Numbered from the stretch's first letter, positions 22,524 to 32,033 are shown. The stretch is 64,000 nt of DNA from Pseudomonas silvicola (GCF_026651855.1 NZ_CP093280.1:2086001-2150000), one strand, 5' to 3'. The notes: generated from the letters alone by a model not told the origin. Program-made: numbers and translations.

Positions 22524-23240
22524 ATGGCAATCGACTACGCTACTGAAAACACGGCGGGGTCCGAAACGCGCTTCGATTATTTCTGGCGTCAGCGGGGTGA
22601 GTGGGTTGAGGAACCCAATGTCCGGCGCGGAGGGGAAAGTGGGGTGCAGCGGGTTTACGCCGATAATGGCCAACTGCTATATATCAAGCGTCAGACCGGG
22701 CACATTTACCGCAGCGTGCTGCACCCCTTCGGCCGGCCAACCGTGCTGCGCGAGCGTGATGCGTTGCAAGGCTTGTATGCACTGAATGTCAATGTTCCGA
22801 AGATGGTGTTCTGTGGTGCCCAGCGCGACCCGAACCACCAGTGGCGAGCATTGCTGGTGACCGAGTCTCTGGATGGATTCGACGAGATTGAAAAATGGTA
22901 CGCAGCGGGTGGGCGTGAGCAGTATGGCGAGGCGGTCCATGATGCGATGCTGCAGCAGTTGGCGGAAAACCTGGCGCGCATGCACCGAGGGCGTTGGCAG
23001 CACAGCTGCCTGTATATCAAGCACGTGTTTGTGCGTGTGGTAGGCGAGGGCGCGGCGGCCAGGCCCGAGGTGGCGTTGCTGGACCTGGAGAAGTGCCGAC
23101 GCCGCTGGACCGCTTACGGCGCCGCCCAACATGACATGAAACAACTGCGTCGCCACTCGTCGTTCAGCGACGCAGACTGGAAAAAACTGCTCTACTTTTA
23201 TAAGACGGCGTTTGGCAGCGTAATCAAAGGTTTAGAGTGA
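22524..23240 (+). CDS. InaA-like lipopolysaccharide kinase family protein, copy 2
   Basis: Full-length duplicate of the 238-residue protein at 19124-19840, with its ribosome site and upstream ColR box retained. If the duplication is real, the cell carries two expressible copies of this envelope-related gene. See copy 1 for domains. Confidence 0.85.
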   Translation: MAIDYATENTAGSETRFDYFWRQRGEWVEEPNVRRGGESGVQRVYADNGQLLYIKRQTGHIYRSVLHPFGRPTVLRERDALQGLYALNVNVPKMVFCGAQRDPNHQWRALLVTESLDGFDEIEKWYAAGGREQYGEAVHDAMLQQLAENLARMHRGRWQHSCLYIKHVFVRVVGEGAAARPEVALLDLEKCRRRWTAYGAAQHDMKQLRRHSSFSDADWKKLLYFYKTAFGSVIKGLE

Positions 23241-23458
23241 TGAAACTAGAAATTGCTCGAGGTTTGTTTCTGGTAGGTGCGCTGGCGGTTACCACGGCTG
23301 CCATGGCCGCCTGGGATCAACCACGGCCTGGCGTGCTGACCGCCGCGCAACAGTGCCCGTTGCCCCATACACCCAAGGTGCACGCTGATGCCAAGCCTGA
23401 CCATGACCTGCTGCTGTTCATGTTCGGCATGACCCAGGGTGTACGCTCCCGCGGCTGA
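23240..23458 (+). CDS. Small exported protein, copy 2
   Basis: Full-length duplicate of the 72-residue signal-peptide protein at 19840-20058, again overlapping the preceding InaA-like gene by one base. Confidence 0.75.
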   Translation: MKLEIARGLFLVGALAVTTAAMAAWDQPRPGVLTAAQQCPLPHTPKVHADAKPDHDLLLFMFGMTQGVRSRG

Positions 23459-23522
23459 CCAAGTCGCCTGCTTTTCGAGGGGCAGGCGTTGCGTCGCGGC
23501 TGGGACGCGGCCAGGTCCGCTG

Positions 23523-26076
23523 CTACGCCGCTCGGTCGGGTCTGGCCACCAGCGTATACACGCACGGCAGCACGAACAGGGTGAACAGCGTGCCCACCGA
23601 CATCCCCGTAGCGATCACTAACCCAATGTCGAAGCGGCTTACCGCGCCGGCACCTGTGGCCAGTATCAGTGGCACCATGCCAAAGACCATCGCCGCGGTG
23701 GTCATCAGCACTGGCCGCAAACGAATCGCCGCGGCTTCTTCAACGGCTTCCCGAACGCCAAGCCCCTTGTCCCGCCGCAACTGGTTGGCGAATTCCACGA
23801 TCAGGATACCGTGCTTGCTGATCAGCCCGATCAAGGTCACCAACCCGACCTGGGTGTAGATGTTCAAACTCGACCAGCCCAGAAACAGCGGGATCAGCGC
23901 ACCGCAGATCGACAGGGGCACGGTGACCAGAATCACCAGCGGGTCGCGGAAACTTTCGAACTGCGCGGCCAGCACCAAAAAGATGATCGCCAGCGCCAGG
24001 CCGAACGTTACCCATAGCGCATTACCCTCCTGCACATACTGGCGGGCGCTGCTGCCGTAGTCGAAGGCGAAGCCGGCAGGTGCTTCCTGGCTGGCGATAT
24101 CGCGCACGGTCTGCACGGCATCGCCCATGCTGACAATGGGGTAGCCCTGGATGATCGCCGAGTTCAGTTGCTGGAACTGGTTGAGCTGGCGCGGCCGGGC
24201 ACGGTCGCTGACGGTGATCAGCGTCGACAGGGGCAGCAACTCGTTCTTGTTGTTGCGCACGTAATACTGGTTGAGCCAGCCAGGGTTGTCGCGGTAGGCG
24301 CGCTCCACCTGGGCAATGACCTTGTAGCTGCGCCCGTCGAGGGTGAAGCGGTTTATCTCCGACTCGCCCAGCAGGGTGGCCAGGGTGCCACCCAGCTCTT
24401 GCATGGACACACCCATCTGTGCCGCCTTGGCCCGGTCGATATCCACCACCACCTCGGGCTTGTCGAAGGCCAGGTCAATGTCCAGGAAGGCGAACTTGCC
24501 GCTGGCTTCGGCGCGATCCTTGACCCGCTGGGCCACGTCCAGCAGCGACTCGTAGTCGTTCGCGGTGTTGATCACGAACTCGAAGGGCAGGCCCTCACCG
24601 GTGCCCGGCAGGGCGGGAAGGTTGAAGCCGAATATCTGCAGCCCCGGAATTTGTGCCAGGCGCGCTTGCACCTCGGGCAGCAGCTGCATCTGGGTACGGC
24701 TGCGTTCATTCCAGGGTTTGAGCAGGAAGCCGCCGATACCCGACTGCACGCCGTTGAAACCGTTGATCTGGAACGAGGAGTAGTACTCTGGAAAGTCCTT
24801 GAAGATGGTCAGGAACTGGTCGGTATAGGTGTTCAGGTAATCCAGGTTGGTGGGCTGCGGCGCCGTGGCCATCATGAAAATGATGCCCTGGTCTTCGTTG
24901 GGCGCCAGTTCCGACTGGGTGAATTTGAGGAACACGGGAATCAGGCCCAGCACGATGAAGGCGAACACCACCACCACCGGGCGGGTCTGCAGGGTGGCGT
25001 GAAGCATGCGCTGGTAACGTTGCTTGAGCCGTTCGAACACCTGGTCCAGGCGGTGGGCCAGGCCCCTGGGGTTGGTGTTGGCACGCAGGAGCAGGGCGCA
25101 CATCATGGGCGATAGCGTGAGCGCGACCACACCGGAAATCACCACCGCGCCCGCCAGGGTCAGGGCGAACTCCTTGAACAATGCACCCGTCAGCCCCTCC
25201 AGGAACCCGATGGGGGCGTACACGGCGGCCAGGGTGATGGTCATGGACACCACCGGCATGGCGATTTCCCGGGCACCTTGCAGTGCCGCGTCGAAGGGTG
25301 AGCGGCCTTCCTCGATATGGCGGTGAATGTTCTCCACCACCACGATCGCATCGTCCACCACCAGGCCGATGGCCAATACCATGGCCAGCAAGGTTAGCAA
25401 GTTGATGGAGTAGCCCATCAGTTGCATGAAGAACAGCACGCCGATCATCGACAGCGGAATGGTCACCACCGGGATTATCACCGAGCGCAGAGCGCCAAGA
25501 AACAGGAATACCACGACGACCACGATCAGCACGGCCTCGAACAGGGTCTTCACGACCTCGTCGATGGACGCCTGGATGAACAGCGTGGCGTCGTAGGCGA
25601 TGGAAGCCTTGAGGTTGGGCGGCAGCTGCGCCTCGAGCTCAGGCATCAGCTTGCGCACCTCGCGGATCACATCCAGCGGGTTGGCGCCGGGGGTGGCCTT
25701 GATCCCGATGTACACCGAGGGGGTGCCGTTGAACGAACTGACGGTGTCGTAGTTCTCCGCGCCCATTTGCACCCGCGCCACATCGCCCAGCAGCACCCGG
25801 CTGTCGCCGTCGGTCTTGAGCGGAATGGCGGCGAAGCCTTCGGTGGACTTGAGGTCGGTGGCCGCGTTGATGCTGGTGACGATGTATTCGCCTTTCACTT
25901 CACCGGCTGCCGACAGGAAGTTGTAACGGCGCACCGCATCAGTGACATCGTTGGCGCTGAGGCCGTAGCCGGCCAGTTTCACCGGGTCCAGCCACAGCCG
26001 CATGGCGAACACCTGGTTGCCGAGGATTTCGGCCTGGGCCATGCCCGGCAGCGTCGCCAGTTTGGGCTGGATCACG
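23523..26076 (-). pseudogene. RND efflux transporter, copy 2, N-terminus missing
   Basis: About 847 residues of an AcrB/MexF-type pump from VIQPKLATLPGMAQAEILGN (near residue 160 in the family) to the stop. It includes the TM4 region with the proton-relay aspartates (VLAIGLVVDDAIVVVENIHR), the second porter half and the C-terminal helices. Upstream of VIQP the frame runs antisense through the hugZ fragment (to 26234), so TM1 and the first porter subdomain are replaced by unrelated residues. Together with copy 1, residues about 43-160 are absent from the window. Probably non-functional. Confidence 0.9.
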
Positions 26077-26366
26077 TGACCCTGGCCAACCCGTTTGCCG
26101 GCACGGCCGAGACCGGCATGGTCGAGCACATGAATGCCGACCACGCCAAGGCCATCGCCCACTACGTGGCATTGGCAGGCCTGCCTGCTCAGGTACCCGC
26201 GCAATTGGTGGGTATCGACGGCGAAGGCATGCACCTGCGCATTGGCCAGGCGATCTACTGGCTGCCCTTTGAAAAACCTTGCAACACTCCCGTGGAAGTC
26301 CGCCAGGCACTGGTTTCACTGGCCCACGCCCAAGCCTGGCCAACCGTTGGACAGGTCGAGGCTTGA
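26065..26366 (+). pseudogene. hugZ 3' fragment (DUF2470 part)
   Basis: The last 100 codons of the HugZ-family gene, covering MVEHMNADHAKAIAHYVALA to the stop, without the N-terminal oxidase-like domain or a start. Confidence 0.95.
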
Positions 26367-26431
26367 ATTCACGAAATGTCGACGTCATCTAGGGTTTACT
26401 GGAAGTCGTTCTTCCGCAGAGGAAACCCTTG

Positions 26432-26923
26432 ATGCGTGCTTTTCTATTTCTGCTCCTGCTCTTCCCGGTGCTCGAGCTGTTTGTCTTTTTCCAGGTCAGC
26501 GTGGCGATCGGGTTCTTCCCCGCGCTGGCGCTGATCATCGCCGGCTCCGCGATCGGCGTGCTGGTGGTGCGCGTGGCGGGACTGGCCACGGCACTCAGTG
26601 CCCGGCAGAGCCTGCAACGCGGTGAGTTGCCGGCCGATACAGTCTTTCAAGGGCTGATGCTGGCCATTGGCGGTGGCCTGTTGCTGTTGCCCGGGTTCAT
26701 CAGTGACGTGCTGGGCCTGCTGTGCCTGCTGCCGTTCACCCGCAAGCTGATTGGCAACAAGCTCAGCGCCAAGGCCCGTGAGCAAGCGTCGCGCCAGCGC
26801 TCTTTCGCCGAAGACCTGCACCGCGGCCAGACCTATGAAGGTCACGCCCGCCCCGCGGCCAACCATGCGGTGGGCCGTGAGCCCACGGTCATCGAAGGCG
26901 AGTTCGAAAAACGCGACTCCTGA
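26432..26923 (+). CDS. fxsA: FxsA family membrane protein, copy 2
   Basis: Intact duplicate of the 163-residue gene at 13996-14487 with the same ribosome site. The native promoter may lie upstream of hugZ and would then be missing, so expression is uncertain. Confidence 0.9.
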   Translation: MRAFLFLLLLFPVLELFVFFQVSVAIGFFPALALIIAGSAIGVLVVRVAGLATALSARQSLQRGELPADTVFQGLMLAIGGGLLLLPGFISDVLGLLCLLPFTRKLIGNKLSAKAREQASRQRSFAEDLHRGQTYEGHARPAANHAVGREPTVIEGEFEKRDS

Positions 26924-26991
26924 GCGGGTCGCTGTGGGAGCTGGCTTGCCAGCGAGAGCCCCGGGCTGGCTCTCCTGCACAGGAAAGCTTT

Positions 26992-28047
26992 TTACAACGC
27001 ACGCTGCAGGTGGTTATCCCAATAGCCGGCGGGCAGTTTCAGCACGCGGACCACGGGCGCAGGGCCGCGGCAATCGAACAGGCGGGCGCGGCCCTGGCCG
27101 GAGGTGACCACGAAGCCATCCGCTACCATCGCGACGCCCCCGCAGTCGGGCATCGAGACTTCCAGGCGCTCGGCACCGGTGTCCAGGTCCCAGGCGAAGA
27201 ACCGGTTGGCGCGCGGTGCGGTCAGCGCCACCAGGCGCAAGCCGTCATGCACGGCGACGCTGGCGGTGTAATGGGCCATCAGCCGCAGTTGCCGCTCGCT
27301 GACCGGAAACGGTTGCAATGGCTGCCCCGGACGTTTGATCGCCAGCAGGGGCGCGCAGTGTTCGGCCTCGCCCATGTATTGCTGGCAAGCCAGCACGGTG
27401 CCGTCGCCGGCAACGGCCAGGTGTCGCACGCTGTTCATCGGCTGTGCCAGGGTTTCCTGACTCAGCAGGGTGCCGTCGCGGCGCATCAGTACCAGGCTGG
27501 GCGCCATGGCATCGAGGTTCATCTCTACCCGGCTCTCGGCTTCGGTGCGAATGCCGCCGTTGGCCACCACCAGGGTTTCGCCGTCGGGCAGCCAGGCGAG
27601 TTCGTGGGGGCCGATGCCGTGGCTGGACAGTTCGCTGTGACGGGCCAGTTGCTGGCCGTCGATACGGTAGACACCGATGACACCTCGGCCAGGTTCGCGG
27701 GTGTCGTTTTCCGTGGTGTACAACCATTCGCCGGCAGCGTGGACCACGGCATGCCCTTGAAAGTGCCGGTTCGGCGGGGCGGTCAGGATCTGCAGCAGGC
27801 GGCCGTCGCGCAGGTCCAGCAGGTAGCATTCGGTACCGGGCCGTCGGGCCACGCACAGTGCCAGGGGGCGCGTCGGGTGCTGGACGATGGCGTGGCACCG
27901 CTGGCTGACGCGGGTGGCGAACACCTGGCGCCCGTCCAGGCGGTAGCCCACCGCATGGTGACGGCCGTCGCCATCGTCGCGCGCCGACAGCAACAGGTTG
28001 CTGCCCTGGGGGGCGAGCAGGGTCTTGAACCAATGCGCCAGGCCCAT
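26992..28047 (-). CDS. DUF1513 family beta-propeller-like protein
   Basis: A 351-residue protein with repeating strands typical of DUF1513 (YTTENDTREPGRGVIGVYRI, SHGIGPHELAWLPDGETLVVANGGI, SVRHLAVAGDGTVLACQQYMG). The family usually starts with a Tat or Sec signal, but the N-terminus here (MGLAHWFKTLLAPQGSNLLLS) is only weakly hydrophobic. It is the last of four genes on this strand (imelysin, di-heme oxidase, imelysin, DUF1513), a set conserved in pseudomonads and linked to iron. Only 2 bp separate it from the imelysin gene. Its 3' end abuts the rearrangement junction at 26956. Confidence 0.85.
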   Translation of the reverse strand: MGLAHWFKTLLAPQGSNLLLSARDDGDGRHHAVGYRLDGRQVFATRVSQRCHAIVQHPTRPLALCVARRPGTECYLLDLRDGRLLQILTAPPNRHFQGHAVVHAAGEWLYTTENDTREPGRGVIGVYRIDGQQLARHSELSSHGIGPHELAWLPDGETLVVANGGIRTEAESRVEMNLDAMAPSLVLMRRDGTLLSQETLAQPMNSVRHLAVAGDGTVLACQQYMGEAEHCAPLLAIKRPGQPLQPFPVSERQLRLMAHYTASVAVHDGLRLVALTAPRANRFFAWDLDTGAERLEVSMPDCGGVAMVADGFVVTSGQGRARLFDCRGPAPVVRVLKLPAGYWDNHLQRAL

Positions 28048-28049
28048 GC

Positions 28050-29114
28050 TCAGTCCCCGTCGTTGGCGTTGAAGCCCAGGGCGATGCCCAGCGCTTTGGC
28101 CAATTCACCCTCGTGCAGCCGGTGCAGGGTGTTGAGGCGGTCGTAAAGGATGTCCAATTGCTGACGACCCAGCGGGTCGGCCAGCAGTTCAGCCAAGGGC
28201 CGCGGGTTGTCGGCGAGCAGCGCATGCGCGGCGGCGTACGCGGCATCCAGGCGCCCGGCCAGGTCTTTCTGGTCCTTGCCCAGCAGGCCGCGCAGGCCTT
28301 TGCCGTCCACGCCTTCCCATACCGCCTGGGCCGCATCCAGGCTGGCAGCCAGGCTCGCCAGCGAAGCCTGGCTGCGCCACGCTTCGGCCTGCAGCGGTTG
28401 GGCAATGCCCTTGCTCTGCCTGCCCATGGGGGTACCGAGTTTTTTCTTTAGGGTATCCAGGGCGGTGACCTGGGCGCGCAGCAGGTCGGCGATGGCTTCG
28501 TGGGCGTCGGCGTAGCGCGGGTTGGGGAAGTGGCTCAGCTCCCAGAGCATGCCCTCAGGGGTGTTCCACTGCGACAGGATGGTTTCGGCAAGGGTTTTCT
28601 GATGCTCGCCGATGGCGACCAGCAATGGGCAGTAGCGGGCTTTCTGACTGGCATCGGCGAGGTCAAGGCGAGCATCGAACAGGATGTATTCGTACGCGGA
28701 CAGGCCCTGTACCACCACACTGGCGTTCGCCAGGTGGCTGGCATCCACGGGCGTGGCGGCGTTGACCAGTTGGTCCACCTGGCGCCCGACGAGGTTTTTC
28801 TTGTCGGGCCAGAACTGCACCTGCCATGCCCGGTTGCCTTCGGCCAGAGGGCCGATCAGCAGTGGCTGCAATTGCGCCCAGGCTCGTTGTGCATGGAGGA
28901 AGTCCGCGCGGGCGGTACCCAGGCTGGCGGTGCCCTGGCAGTAGGCCAGGGCGCTGACCGCCAGTTGCCGGTCGGCATCGGCCCAGCGGTTGTAGGTGGG
29001 CAGTATCACCTGCCGGGCAATGGCGGCGCTGGTGACGGCCTGTTGGTCCTGGGGGCTACAGGCCCCCAGCACCAGAGCGGCGAGGCTGGTGAACAACAGC
29101 GTGGGACGAAACAT
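28050..29114 (-). CDS. Imelysin-family lipoprotein lacking the GxHxxE motif
   Basis: A 354-residue imelysin (PF09375) protein. It has a lipoprotein signal with lipobox LGAC (LAALVLGACSPQ), so it would be anchored in the outer or inner membrane. The helical imelysin body includes RAWAQLQPLLIGPLAEGNR and RQVDQLVNA. The family GxHxxE motif is GLSAYEY here, so the His is missing, while the second imelysin (30705-32033) retains it. Related proteins bind iron or heme or associate with iron uptake. It lies between the di-heme oxidase gene and DUF1513 in a probable operon. Confidence 0.85.
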   Translation of the reverse strand: MFRPTLLFTSLAALVLGACSPQDQQAVTSAAIARQVILPTYNRWADADRQLAVSALAYCQGTASLGTARADFLHAQRAWAQLQPLLIGPLAEGNRAWQVQFWPDKKNLVGRQVDQLVNAATPVDASHLANASVVVQGLSAYEYILFDARLDLADASQKARYCPLLVAIGEHQKTLAETILSQWNTPEGMLWELSHFPNPRYADAHEAIADLLRAQVTALDTLKKKLGTPMGRQSKGIAQPLQAEAWRSQASLASLAASLDAAQAVWEGVDGKGLRGLLGKDQKDLAGRLDAAYAAAHALLADNPRPLAELLADPLGRQQLDILYDRLNTLHRLHEGELAKALGIALGFNANDGD

Positions 29115-29132
29115 GCGGGGCTCCCGGCAGGC

Positions 29133-30554
29133 TTACAGTGAATTCAGAAACGCCAGCAACGCCGCGCGCTGCCCGGCATTGAACGACAGCACATGGCGGC
29201 GTGACGCTGCGGCTTCGCCGTCATGCCAGAGAATGGCTTCCATGGCATCGCGGGCGCGGCCGTCATGCAGGTATTGGGTGTGGCCGCTGACTGTCTCGCT
29301 CAGGCCCATGCCCCACAAGGCCGGCGTGCGCCAGTGCTGGCCGCTGGCTGCGAACTCGCTGCGCTGGTCGGCCAGGCCCGGGCCCATGTCGTGCAGCAGC
29401 AGGTCGGTGTAGGGGCGGATAGGCTGGTTGGCCAGTTCCGGTTCCGCGGCGTCCGCCGCCGTCGTGTAGTTCGGAACATGGCAGGTCTGGCAACCCGCCT
29501 GGTGAAACAGCAACTTGCCGGCCAGTACCTGGGGCGTACTGACGTCGCGCCGGGCGGGGACTGCCAGGTGGCGGGTATAGAACAGCACCAGGCGCTCGAT
29601 GTTTTCACTGACCTCCGGTGCCCCACCGTTGGCGGCCGCCAGGCAATCGAGCTGCGCGGTTGTGCACGTGGCGTTGGGCAGTTGGCGGGACGTCAGACCG
29701 AGGTCATTGGCGAAGGCATGGGCATTCTGCTGAGCCAGCGACGGCTGGCTGGCTTTCCAGCCGAAGCGGCCGATCACGATTTTGCCCTGGGCGTCGTCCC
29801 AGACCCGGTTTGGCCGGCCCTCGACGCCATCGGGTATGGCCGCTTGCGCCTGGGCGTTGGCCAGTATTGCTTCCTCGGGGATGGCCTCCAGCAACCCCAG
29901 GCCGACCATGGGCGGCGCGACCCGCGCGGAAAAGCGGGTCTGGGGGTGCAGCGGCCCGTAGCCAAGCTGGCTGAGCACCAGGCGTGGCTTGCGCAGTTCG
30001 GTGCGGGTGCCGTCGTCGAAGGTCATGGTCACCGGGTCGTACTCGACCCGCACCTTGGCCTCTGGCGCTACCCCGGGAATCGCCATGTCCTGCAATTGGG
30101 TGCCGTATACCGGCTCGGGGTTGACGCCCAGGCGCTGGATGACTTGGGCCTGGGCCGCCGTGTCGGGAATGGAGACGCGCACCAGCATCGACACCGCGCT
30201 GCTGGCATCGGTTTCGGGGGGGTGGCCGCGGCCGTCCTTGATGTGGCAGTTCTGGCAGGCGTTGGTGTTGAACAGTGGCCCCAGGCCGTCGCGGGCGGTG
30301 GTGGTGGCGGGCGCGATGACCCACGGGCTGCGGAAGAAGCTGTTGCCGGCGCTGAAGTCCACCCGGCGTTCAGGCGACAGGTTCGCCGACGGCTGGGCGA
30401 AGGCGTTCAAGTCACTGCGCCATACGGTGGCGGCCCCACCTGACAGCGCTTCGCCGCGTTCCGTTTCGCCCAGGCGCACGGCATCCCCGCAGCCACTCAG
30501 GCACAGAGTCAGTAGCGCGGTACTGAGGCGAGGGGCGGGTGATGGCATCGGCAA
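29133..30554 (-). CDS. Di-heme oxidoreductase (DHOR / thiol-oxidoreductase family) lipoprotein
   Basis: A 473-residue exported cytochrome-like protein. N-terminus ALLTLCLSGCGDA is a signal with lipobox LSGC. Two c-type heme motifs are visible: ACQNCHIKDG (about residue 136) and GCQTCHVPNY (about residue 354). It belongs to the di-heme oxidase family often wrongly called thiol oxidoreductase; substrate unknown. Spacing to the next imelysin gene is 18 bp. The genes downstream are imelysin and DUF1513, an association seen in iron-related clusters. Confidence 0.9.
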   Translation of the reverse strand: MPMPSPAPRLSTALLTLCLSGCGDAVRLGETERGEALSGGAATVWRSDLNAFAQPSANLSPERRVDFSAGNSFFRSPWVIAPATTTARDGLGPLFNTNACQNCHIKDGRGHPPETDASSAVSMLVRVSIPDTAAQAQVIQRLGVNPEPVYGTQLQDMAIPGVAPEAKVRVEYDPVTMTFDDGTRTELRKPRLVLSQLGYGPLHPQTRFSARVAPPMVGLGLLEAIPEEAILANAQAQAAIPDGVEGRPNRVWDDAQGKIVIGRFGWKASQPSLAQQNAHAFANDLGLTSRQLPNATCTTAQLDCLAAANGGAPEVSENIERLVLFYTRHLAVPARRDVSTPQVLAGKLLFHQAGCQTCHVPNYTTAADAAEPELANQPIRPYTDLLLHDMGPGLADQRSEFAASGQHWRTPALWGMGLSETVSGHTQYLHDGRARDAMEAILWHDGEAAASRRHVLSFNAGQRAALLAFLNSL

Positions 30555-30704
30555 TCCGTGGCAGAAGGGCTGGGGCGGGCAAGCTTAGCAGGGGCGGGGC
30601 GGGCAAAATGGCAGGGTCAACCTTTGAAACAAAATACTGGCTGGGGTGCTGCGATGGTCATGCAGGGCCGAGCATCGCCCGGCCCTGCACGTTCCGCCCA
30701 AGGG

Positions 30705-32033
30705 CTAGAAGTTATGGTCAGCTGTTTCCGGGTTCAGGTCGTTGATGCCCAGCGTGCCCGCTGCCTTTTCAATGGAGCCGGTCTGCTTGACCAGCGCGCC
30801 GATGGCATCGCGCACCCGTTGCTGGCCCGCCTCATTGCCCGCGGCGATCAACTGATCGTAATGCTCGCCCTGCCTGGCCCGGTCGACGATGGCCTGCAGT
30901 CGCGCCTGGGTGGCGTCCAGGTCGGTGCGAAGCACTGCGTCATGGGCCGGGTCGACCTTGGCCACCAGTGCGGACAGGCTCGGGCCGCTCACGCGGGTGC
31001 CATCCAGACGGGTGTATTCGCCCAGGTACACGTTACGGATGCCCAGCGCGTCGTAATAGTGAGAGTAGTGGGTGTTGTCGCTGAAGCAGTCGTGCTCGTC
31101 TTCCGGCGAGTTGGCCTCCAGCGATACCTTCATGCGCTCACCGGCCAGCTCGCCCAGGGACAGGCTGCCCATGCCGAACAGCATCTTGCGCAGGCCGTTG
31201 CGGGCAGGCTCGGCTTCCAGGCTGGCGCGGTAGTTGTCGGCGACCCCGGCTTTCCACTGGCCGGCCATTTCCTCCAGGTCGGAAACCAGCAGGTGGGTCA
31301 CGGCGCTCAGGTAGGCGCGACGGCGGTCGTTGTGGCCGCCGGTGGCATCCGCTCCCTGCAGGTAGTCGGAAGCGGGGCGGTCGCCGGCACCAGGGCCGGT
31401 GCCGTTCAGATCCTGGCCCCACAGGAGAAACTCGATGGCGTGGTAACCGGTGGCCACGTTGGCCTCCGAACCGCCCAGCTCGTTGAGACTGGCCAGCGCT
31501 TCGGGGGTGATTTCGGTGATGTCGACCTTGTCTTCGCCGATCTGGATATGTTCATTGGCAATGATGTTGGCCTTGGCCGCCGGGTTGCCCAGGGCCGACT
31601 CATAGTTGGCGTCGACATAGTCGATCAGCCCTTCGTCCAGCGGCCAGGCATTAACCTGCCCTTCCCAGTCGTCGACGATGGGGTTGCCAAAGCGGAACAC
31701 TTCACTTTGCAGGTACGGCACGCGGGCGGCTACCCAGGCGTGGCGGGCGGCCTTGAGCGTGCTGTCATCAGGCTTGGCGAGGAAGGCGTTGACCTTGTCC
31801 TGCAGGTACCGGGCGCTGCGGTGGGCGTCCGTGTAGATGAACCAGGCCATGTCGGCGTAATGCTTCACCACCGCCTGTGCCGCGGCTTCGTCAACCTCGC
31901 CCATGCCCATGGCGGCGCCACTGCTGGTGGCTGCCTGGGCGGCGGGAGCCTGGTCTGGCTTGCTCTCGCCGCAACCGGCGAGCGAGACGGCGATGGCCAG
32001 CAGACCGGCGGTGGCCAGGGGCATGTGAGTCAT
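30705..32033 (-). CDS. Imelysin-family lipoprotein (IcmP/IrpA-like) with intact GxHxxE
   Basis: A 442-residue protein with a lipobox (LAIAVSLAGCGESK) and a full imelysin domain. The GxHxxE motif is GYHAIEFLLWGQD, and QSEVFRFGNPIVDDWEGQVN and DDTHYSHYYDA-type segments are present. It resembles P. aeruginosa IcmP and iron-regulated protein A. ATG 32033 is favoured (Met-Thr-His before the signal). A Fur-like site lies at 32095-32113. It is the first of four same-strand genes, but a gap of 150 bp separates it from the next. Confidence 0.88.
   Translation of the reverse strand: MTHMPLATAGLLAIAVSLAGCGESKPDQAPAAQAATSSGAAMGMGEVDEAAAQAVVKHYADMAWFIYTDAHRSARYLQDKVNAFLAKPDDSTLKAARHAWVAARVPYLQSEVFRFGNPIVDDWEGQVNAWPLDEGLIDYVDANYESALGNPAAKANIIANEHIQIGEDKVDITEITPEALASLNELGGSEANVATGYHAIEFLLWGQDLNGTGPGAGDRPASDYLQGADATGGHNDRRRAYLSAVTHLLVSDLEEMAGQWKAGVADNYRASLEAEPARNGLRKMLFGMGSLSLGELAGERMKVSLEANSPEDEHDCFSDNTHYSHYYDALGIRNVYLGEYTRLDGTRVSGPSLSALVAKVDPAHDAVLRTDLDATQARLQAIVDRARQGEHYDQLIAAGNEAGQQRVRDAIGALVKQTGSIEKAAGTLGINDLNPETADHNF

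Larger units (their letters stand above)
21982..24223. repeat. 2242-bp direct repeat, copy 2
   Basis: Second copy of 18582-20823 in the same orientation. Its left junction is with the adaptor gene; the shared bases are gcgcggtga (21982-21990), followed by actg, which may also be part of a microhomology. On its right it continues uninterrupted into the middle of the RND gene, so on that side this copy has the native context. Confidence 0.96.
26065..26956 (+). repeat. 892-bp direct repeat, copy 2 (hugZ 3' end, fxsA, REP arm)
   Basis: Copy of 13629-14520 placed between the broken RND gene and the DUF1513 gene. Its left end lies in a shared ggctggatcac, its right end after a single REP arm, followed by agccccgggctgg rather than the native partner arm. 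No target-site duplication or transposase is visible. Confidence 0.95.

Noticed and set aside
26065-26234. Start of a 903-residue RND-like protein inside the hugZ fragment
   Set aside because: The first 56 residues are the antisense translation of hugZ, with no ribosome site; only the part from about 26076 downwards is RND.
18582-26956. Composite transposon or prophage as the cause of the repeats
   Set aside because: No transposase, integrase, terminal inverted repeat or target duplication lies at any of the repeat ends, and all contents are ordinary chromosomal genes.
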